From: an uncultured Actinomycetes bacterium
GTDB lineage: Bacteria > Actinomycetota > Acidimicrobiia > Acidimicrobiales > SZUA-35
Reading direction: 5' to 3'
Assembly: GCA_902826025.1 (NCBI GenBank)
Contig: CADEDH010000011.1
Location: 7,247-71,246, forward strand
DNA: 64,000 bases
Shown here in pieces: positions 61,095-64,000 of this stretch. Position numbers and translations under genes: made by a program. How positions within the stretch are numbered: the first letter of the stretch is position 1; each line of letters starts with the position of its first letter. The notes under the pieces are model-generated. The model worked only from the letters and a program-made list of their open reading frames with translations. It was not told the origin of the DNA and ran no database searches.

Positions 61095-62516
61095 CTACTC
61101 GGGGATCACCACCTCGACCCGCCGGTTGAGCTGGCGCCCGGCCGGGTCGTCGGTGCCGTCGGCCTTCTCGTTCGGGGCCGCGGGGCGGGTCTCACCGAAA
61201 CCGGTGGTGGTGATCTCGCTCGTCACCCCCTGGGCCACCAGGGCTGCCTTGAACGACTCGGCCCGCCGCTGGGACAGATCCTGGTTGTAGTCGTCCGAGC
61301 CCTTGGAGTCGGTGTGCCCGTGGACCTCGATGGGCTTGCCCGACTCGATGACGGCCTTGGCCACTGCCTCCACCACCGGGGCGGCCTCCGGCCGGAGCTG
61401 GTCGGAGTCGAAGTCGAACAGGACGTCGCCGTCCATCCGGATCACCGTGGCGCACGGGGGCTGCAGCTTGCCGAGCCGATCGAGCGGGGGGAACCGGTCG
61501 GCCACCGCGAACACCGGCCGGGGCCCGGCGATCAGGACTTCGGGGTCCAGGATCCCGATCTCGGTGGTGAAGGTGCTGGAGGTTCCCGCCTCACCGTCGA
61601 CATAGGTTCCCTGGCCGTTGCTGTCGACGTCGATGCTCAAGCTGGTGTCAGGTCCGTTGTCGGTGAAGGTGCCGGAGCCGTCGGCCAGGACCGTGAGCGA
61701 CAGGTTCTTGTCCAGCGAGACGTCGGTGATGGACCACGACCCGTCGGGCAGGGCGGTGACGGTCACGTTCTTGTCGGTCCCGAGATCGGTGAAGGTGCCG
61801 GATCCATCGGCCAGGACGTCGATACCAAGGTTCCGGTCGCCTCCGGTGTCGGAGTACGAGCCCGACCCATCGGGGAGGATGGCGATCGAAAGGTTCCGGT
61901 CGCCACCGGCATCGGAGTACGTGCCCGACCCATCGGGCTCAACCACGATGCTCAGGTTCCGATCGCCACCGACATCGGAGTACGTGCCCGACCCATCGGG
62001 CTCAACCACGATGCTCAGGTTCCGATCGCCCCCCACGTCGGAATAGGTGCCCGACCCATCGGGCTCCACCACGACCGAGACGTTCTCGTCGCCGCCGACG
62101 TCGGAGTAGGTACCCGAGCCGTCGGTGGCGATGTCGAAGAAGCTGTCGTCGTCCCCGCCCTGGTAATCGAGACTCCCGCCGTCGGCGGCGCATGCCGCCC
62201 CCACAACGTCGATTCCAGAGGTCGGCGAGGCCAGGTCCCCCACCGACTGCTCGACCTGAGCTCCCCCGGTGCCCAGCACCGACACGTCGGGCAGCACGAT
62301 GGGGGGAACGAAGGGGACGTCGACCCGGGGAACGATCCGTTCGCCGCCGGCCGACGAGTCATCGGTGGCGCCGGACGTCGCCGCCGAGGGTGCCGGGGAG
62401 CCGGCCGATGCGTCACCGGCGCCGGTGGCCCCGGTCGCCTCCCCGGCCGATGTCGTGCCCGAACACGCCGCCAGAAAGCCGAGCATGCTCACCAGTACCG
62501 CCGCTTGTCGCCTCAT
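61095..62516 (-). CDS. OmpA/MotB-domain lipoprotein with nine 21-residue repeats
   Basis: A 473-residue secreted lipoprotein. The signal peptide MRRQAAVLVSMLGFLAACSG has lipobox LAAC (Cys18), then a Ser/Ala/Thr/Gly-rich linker. Residues 132-320 are nine tandem 21-residue repeats, DGSGTYSDVGGDRNLSIVVE-like, predicted beta-strands rich in Asp and Gly that could bind calcium or carbohydrate. The C-terminal OmpA domain (about 365-473) shows DVLFDFDSDQLRPEAAPVV, VHGHTDSKGSDDYNQDLSQRRAESFKAAL and NRRVEVVIPE, the peptidoglycan-binding signature. It may link cell wall and membrane. ATG 62516; ribosome site weak. Confidence 0.92.
   Translation of the reverse strand: MRRQAAVLVSMLGFLAACSGTTSAGEATGATGAGDASAGSPAPSAATSGATDDSSAGGERIVPRVDVPFVPPIVLPDVSVLGTGGAQVEQSVGDLASPTSGIDVVGAACAADGGSLDYQGGDDDSFFDIATDGSGTYSDVGGDENVSVVVEPDGSGTYSDVGGDRNLSIVVEPDGSGTYSDVGGDRNLSIVVEPDGSGTYSDAGGDRNLSIAILPDGSGSYSDTGGDRNLGIDVLADGSGTFTDLGTDKNVTVTALPDGSWSITDVSLDKNLSLTVLADGSGTFTDNGPDTSLSIDVDSNGQGTYVDGEAGTSSTFTTEIGILDPEVLIAGPRPVFAVADRFPPLDRLGKLQPPCATVIRMDGDVLFDFDSDQLRPEAAPVVEAVAKAVIESGKPIEVHGHTDSKGSDDYNQDLSQRRAESFKAALVAQGVTSEITTTGFGETRPAAPNEKADGTDDPAGRQLNRRVEVVIPE
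61557..62123 (-). repeat. 63-bp coding tandem repeat (nine units)
   Basis: Nine 63-bp units encode the 21-residue repeats of the OmpA-like protein. Two neighbouring units around 61921-62044 are almost identical in DNA, so recent duplication or gene conversion is likely; the outer units are diverged. Confidence 0.85.
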
Positions 62517-62619
62517 CCACCCACCGTCCGCTCGCCAAGGGTCCGTAGCGACCGGTGACTATAGGGTGCAGGCCGGCCCCGCAATCGTCGGGGGACCCCG
62601 GCCCCGCCGGCGGACCCTC

Positions 62620-62625
62620 TATGGT
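62620..62625 (+). promoter_or_regulatory. probable -10 box (TATGGT), leaderless start
   Basis: TATGGT ends 7 nt before the ATG at 62633, which has no Shine-Dalgarno. The box contains an in-frame ATG at 62621 that would be the alternative start. Confidence 0.4.
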
Positions 62626-62632
62626 TGGCGCC

Positions 62633-63535
62633 ATGAAGGTGCTGGTTACCGGAGCGGCCGGGCCCGTGGGGTCCGCCATCGAATCCGTCCTGCCCATCCT
62701 CCACGGCGACGAGGTGGTGGTGGCCGCCGTCGACCTGCTCGACCCGGTGGCGGTGGCCGGCCACGTGGAGCGCCACGCCCCCGACGGCATCGTCCACGGC
62801 ACGCTGGCCCCCGACTGGGACCGGATGGCCCGGGACCGCCAGTACGGATGGCGTACCCAGGTGGAGTCCACCCGCACCTTGGCCGACCTCGCCACCCGCA
62901 CCGGGATCCCGTTCGTGCTGATCTCGAGCGACTGGGTGTTCGACGGCACCCAGGGTCCGGCCACCGAGCAGACGCCGCCCAACCCCATTAGCCTGCCCGG
63001 GTTCCTGCAGGCGGCGGCCGAGATCGTCACCCTCGACCGGGCCGGGGCCGTGGCCCGGGTGTCGGCGGTGAACACCGCCCGGACCGGCCCGGACGCGCCG
63101 CCACCCGGGCCCTACGGCGGGCTCGAGTTCGTAGCCCCGCTGCTCGACGCCCTGGAGGCGGGGCGGCCGTTCACGGTGTGGGAGGCCGAGGACCTGAACA
63201 TGATCGCCACCCCGTCGCTGGCCCCGATGTGCGCCGAGGTGATCCGCGCCCTCCTGGTCGACCGGGCCAGCGGCATCGCCCACTGCTGCGGGGCCGAAGC
63301 CGTGAGCCGCCGGGAACTGGCGTTGGCTGCGGTGGAGGCGTTCGGGCTCGACGGCAGCCTCCTGCGCTTCGGCCGCCCACCCCAACCGGCCCCCCTCGCC
63401 CTCCCCTACGACTCCTCGCTCGACGCCGGTGAAACGGCGAAGCGACTCGACGTCGACCTGCCCGACCTGGCCGAACTGCTCGGCGCCCTCCGCCACGAAC
63501 GGGCCACCGGCGCCTTCACCCCCTTCGTCGAGTAA
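62633..63535 (+). CDS. RmlD-like NAD(P)-dependent sugar-nucleotide reductase
   Basis: A 300-residue SDR of the RmlD (dTDP-4-dehydrorhamnose reductase-like) subfamily. Marks are KVLVTGAAGPVGSAI, VESTRTLADLATRTGIPFVLISSDWVFDGTQGP, and YGGLEFVAPLLDALEAGRPFTVWEAEDLNMIATPSLAPMCAEVI. The usual YxxxK active-site pair is not clear: the expected position reads GFLQAAAEIV, so activity is uncertain. No rhamnose genes are near. Start ATG 62633; a frame extension from 62555 is not supported. Confidence 0.75.
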   Translation: MKVLVTGAAGPVGSAIESVLPILHGDEVVVAAVDLLDPVAVAGHVERHAPDGIVHGTLAPDWDRMARDRQYGWRTQVESTRTLADLATRTGIPFVLISSDWVFDGTQGPATEQTPPNPISLPGFLQAAAEIVTLDRAGAVARVSAVNTARTGPDAPPPGPYGGLEFVAPLLDALEAGRPFTVWEAEDLNMIATPSLAPMCAEVIRALLVDRASGIAHCCGAEAVSRRELALAAVEAFGLDGSLLRFGRPPQPAPLALPYDSSLDAGETAKRLDVDLPDLAELLGALRHERATGAFTPFVE

Positions 63536-63568
63536 GCGAGTGGCCGCCAGGCCCCGCCCGGTCACCGG

Positions 63569-63611
63569 CTGGTGCGTCTGAACTGCGCTCGGCGCCGTTC
63601 AGACGCACCAG
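63569..63611. repeat. 43-nt inverted repeat between convergent genes
   Basis: CTGGTGCGTCTGAAC (63569-63583) and GTTCAGACGCACCAG (63597-63611) are perfect 15-bp arms; the loop holds GCGC-TCG-GCGC, extending the stem. It stands between the RmlD-like and FAH stops. Confidence 0.9.
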
Positions 63612-63630
63612 AATCCCGGGTTCAGACCCG

Positions 63631-64000
63631 TCAGACGATGCGGCTGGTGAGGATGCCGATGCCCTCGATCTCGACCTCGCAGGTGTCGCCGGGGTGCATC
63701 CACACCGGGGGCTTCCGGGCCCCGCCCACACCCTCGGGGGTGCCGGTGGCGATCACGTCGCCCGGCACCAACGACAGGCACTGGGTGGCGTAGGCGATGA
63801 CCTCGTCGATCTTGAACAGCATGCAGTCGGTGGTTGACGACTGCATGGTCTCGCCGTTGACCCGGGTCATGATGGCCTTGCCGTAGGGATCGCCGTACTC
63901 GTCGGCCGTCACCACCACCGGCCCGATGGGCCCGGACTTGTCGGGGTTCTTGCCCAGGGCCCACTGGCCGGTGGCCCGCTGGTACTTGCGGGCGCTGATG
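63631..64000 (-). CDS. fumarylacetoacetate hydrolase family protein (N-terminus cut by window edge)
   Basis: The visible 122 residues are the C-terminal half of a FAH-superfamily hydrolase: ISARKYQRATGQWALGKNPD, GPIGPVVVTADEYGDPYGKA, IMTRVNGETMQSSTTDCMLFKIDEVIAY, and LVPGDVIATGTPEGVGGARKPPVWMHPGD, with TCEVEIEGIGILTSRIV at the end. The frame stays open to the right edge. It is similar to the other FAH gene in the window (38443-39285), but the two are clearly different members. The N-terminal metal-ligand half is outside the window. The hairpin at 63569 follows its stop. Confidence 0.9.
   Translation of the reverse strand, partial: ISARKYQRATGQWALGKNPDKSGPIGPVVVTADEYGDPYGKAIMTRVNGETMQSSTTDCMLFKIDEVIAYATQCLSLVPGDVIATGTPEGVGGARKPPVWMHPGDTCEVEIEGIGILTSRIV

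Noticed and set aside
1-64000. tRNA, rRNA, insertion-sequence or phage-integration genes
   Set aside because: No cloverleaf, rRNA core, transposase or integrase motif was recognised by reading; a covariance-model scan was not possible here.

Overview
This is 64 kb of high-GC DNA from an actinobacterium, most likely an Acidimicrobiia-type lineage (inference from gene content, not proven here). The signs are a conservon-type kinase/roadblock/DUF742/GTPase module, three F420/FMN-type LLM oxidoreductases, a CsoR-controlled copper operon, lipoprotein transport binding proteins, GTG starts, and many genes with no Shine-Dalgarno but a TANNNT box 6-8 nt before the start codon (leaderless mRNAs). No rRNA, tRNA, CRISPR, insertion sequence or phage gene was seen.

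Left part (1-13.5 kb): a truncated hen1 RNA-repair methyltransferase; a CaiB/BaiF CoA transferase; a five-gene conservon whose extra member is a large coiled-coil protein; two convergent orphan ABC substrate-binding lipoproteins; an ornithine-cyclodeaminase-like gene overlapping a Ser/Thr kinase that ends in a seven-repeat WD40 propeller.

Middle-left (13.5-25 kb): csoR-copZ-copA plus a putative amidoligase as apparent fourth gene, with a perfect CsoR-type palindrome upstream; an MFS exporter; fatty-acid-type enzymes; a PadR regulator with its membrane partner; LLM, EthD and NERD-like genes.

Middle (25-47 kb): a cytoplasmic-looking penicillin acylase homologue; two CPA2 cation/proton antiporters coupled to an unusual protein kinase; sulfurtransferase, 8-oxoguanine deaminase and APH-DUF6285 genes; an asparaginase; a FAH hydrolase-Rieske oxygenase-glutamine synthetase-like operon; a subtilase without a signal peptide; an AraC regulator divergent from a DUF2000 gene.

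Right part (47-64 kb): the most interesting block. It holds the Anbu ancestral proteasome-like subunit, a transglutaminase-DUF2126 protein, a class II glutamine amidotransferase-transglutaminase fusion, and a circularly permuted ATP-grasp/alpha-E fusion. These are members of a conserved but poorly understood peptide-ligation/hydrolysis neighbourhood, here interrupted by glutaminase, lactonase and LLM genes. In the amidotransferase fusion the expected N-terminal Cys nucleophile is Ser. After it come mmsA, an OmpA-like lipoprotein with nine 21-residue repeats, an RmlD-like reductase and a truncated FAH gene.

Intergenic structure is unusually rich: long perfect or near-perfect inverted repeats sit between several convergent gene pairs, one 45-nt palindromic element occurs twice with the same architecture, and a 23-bp motif repeats at 37/60-bp spacing.
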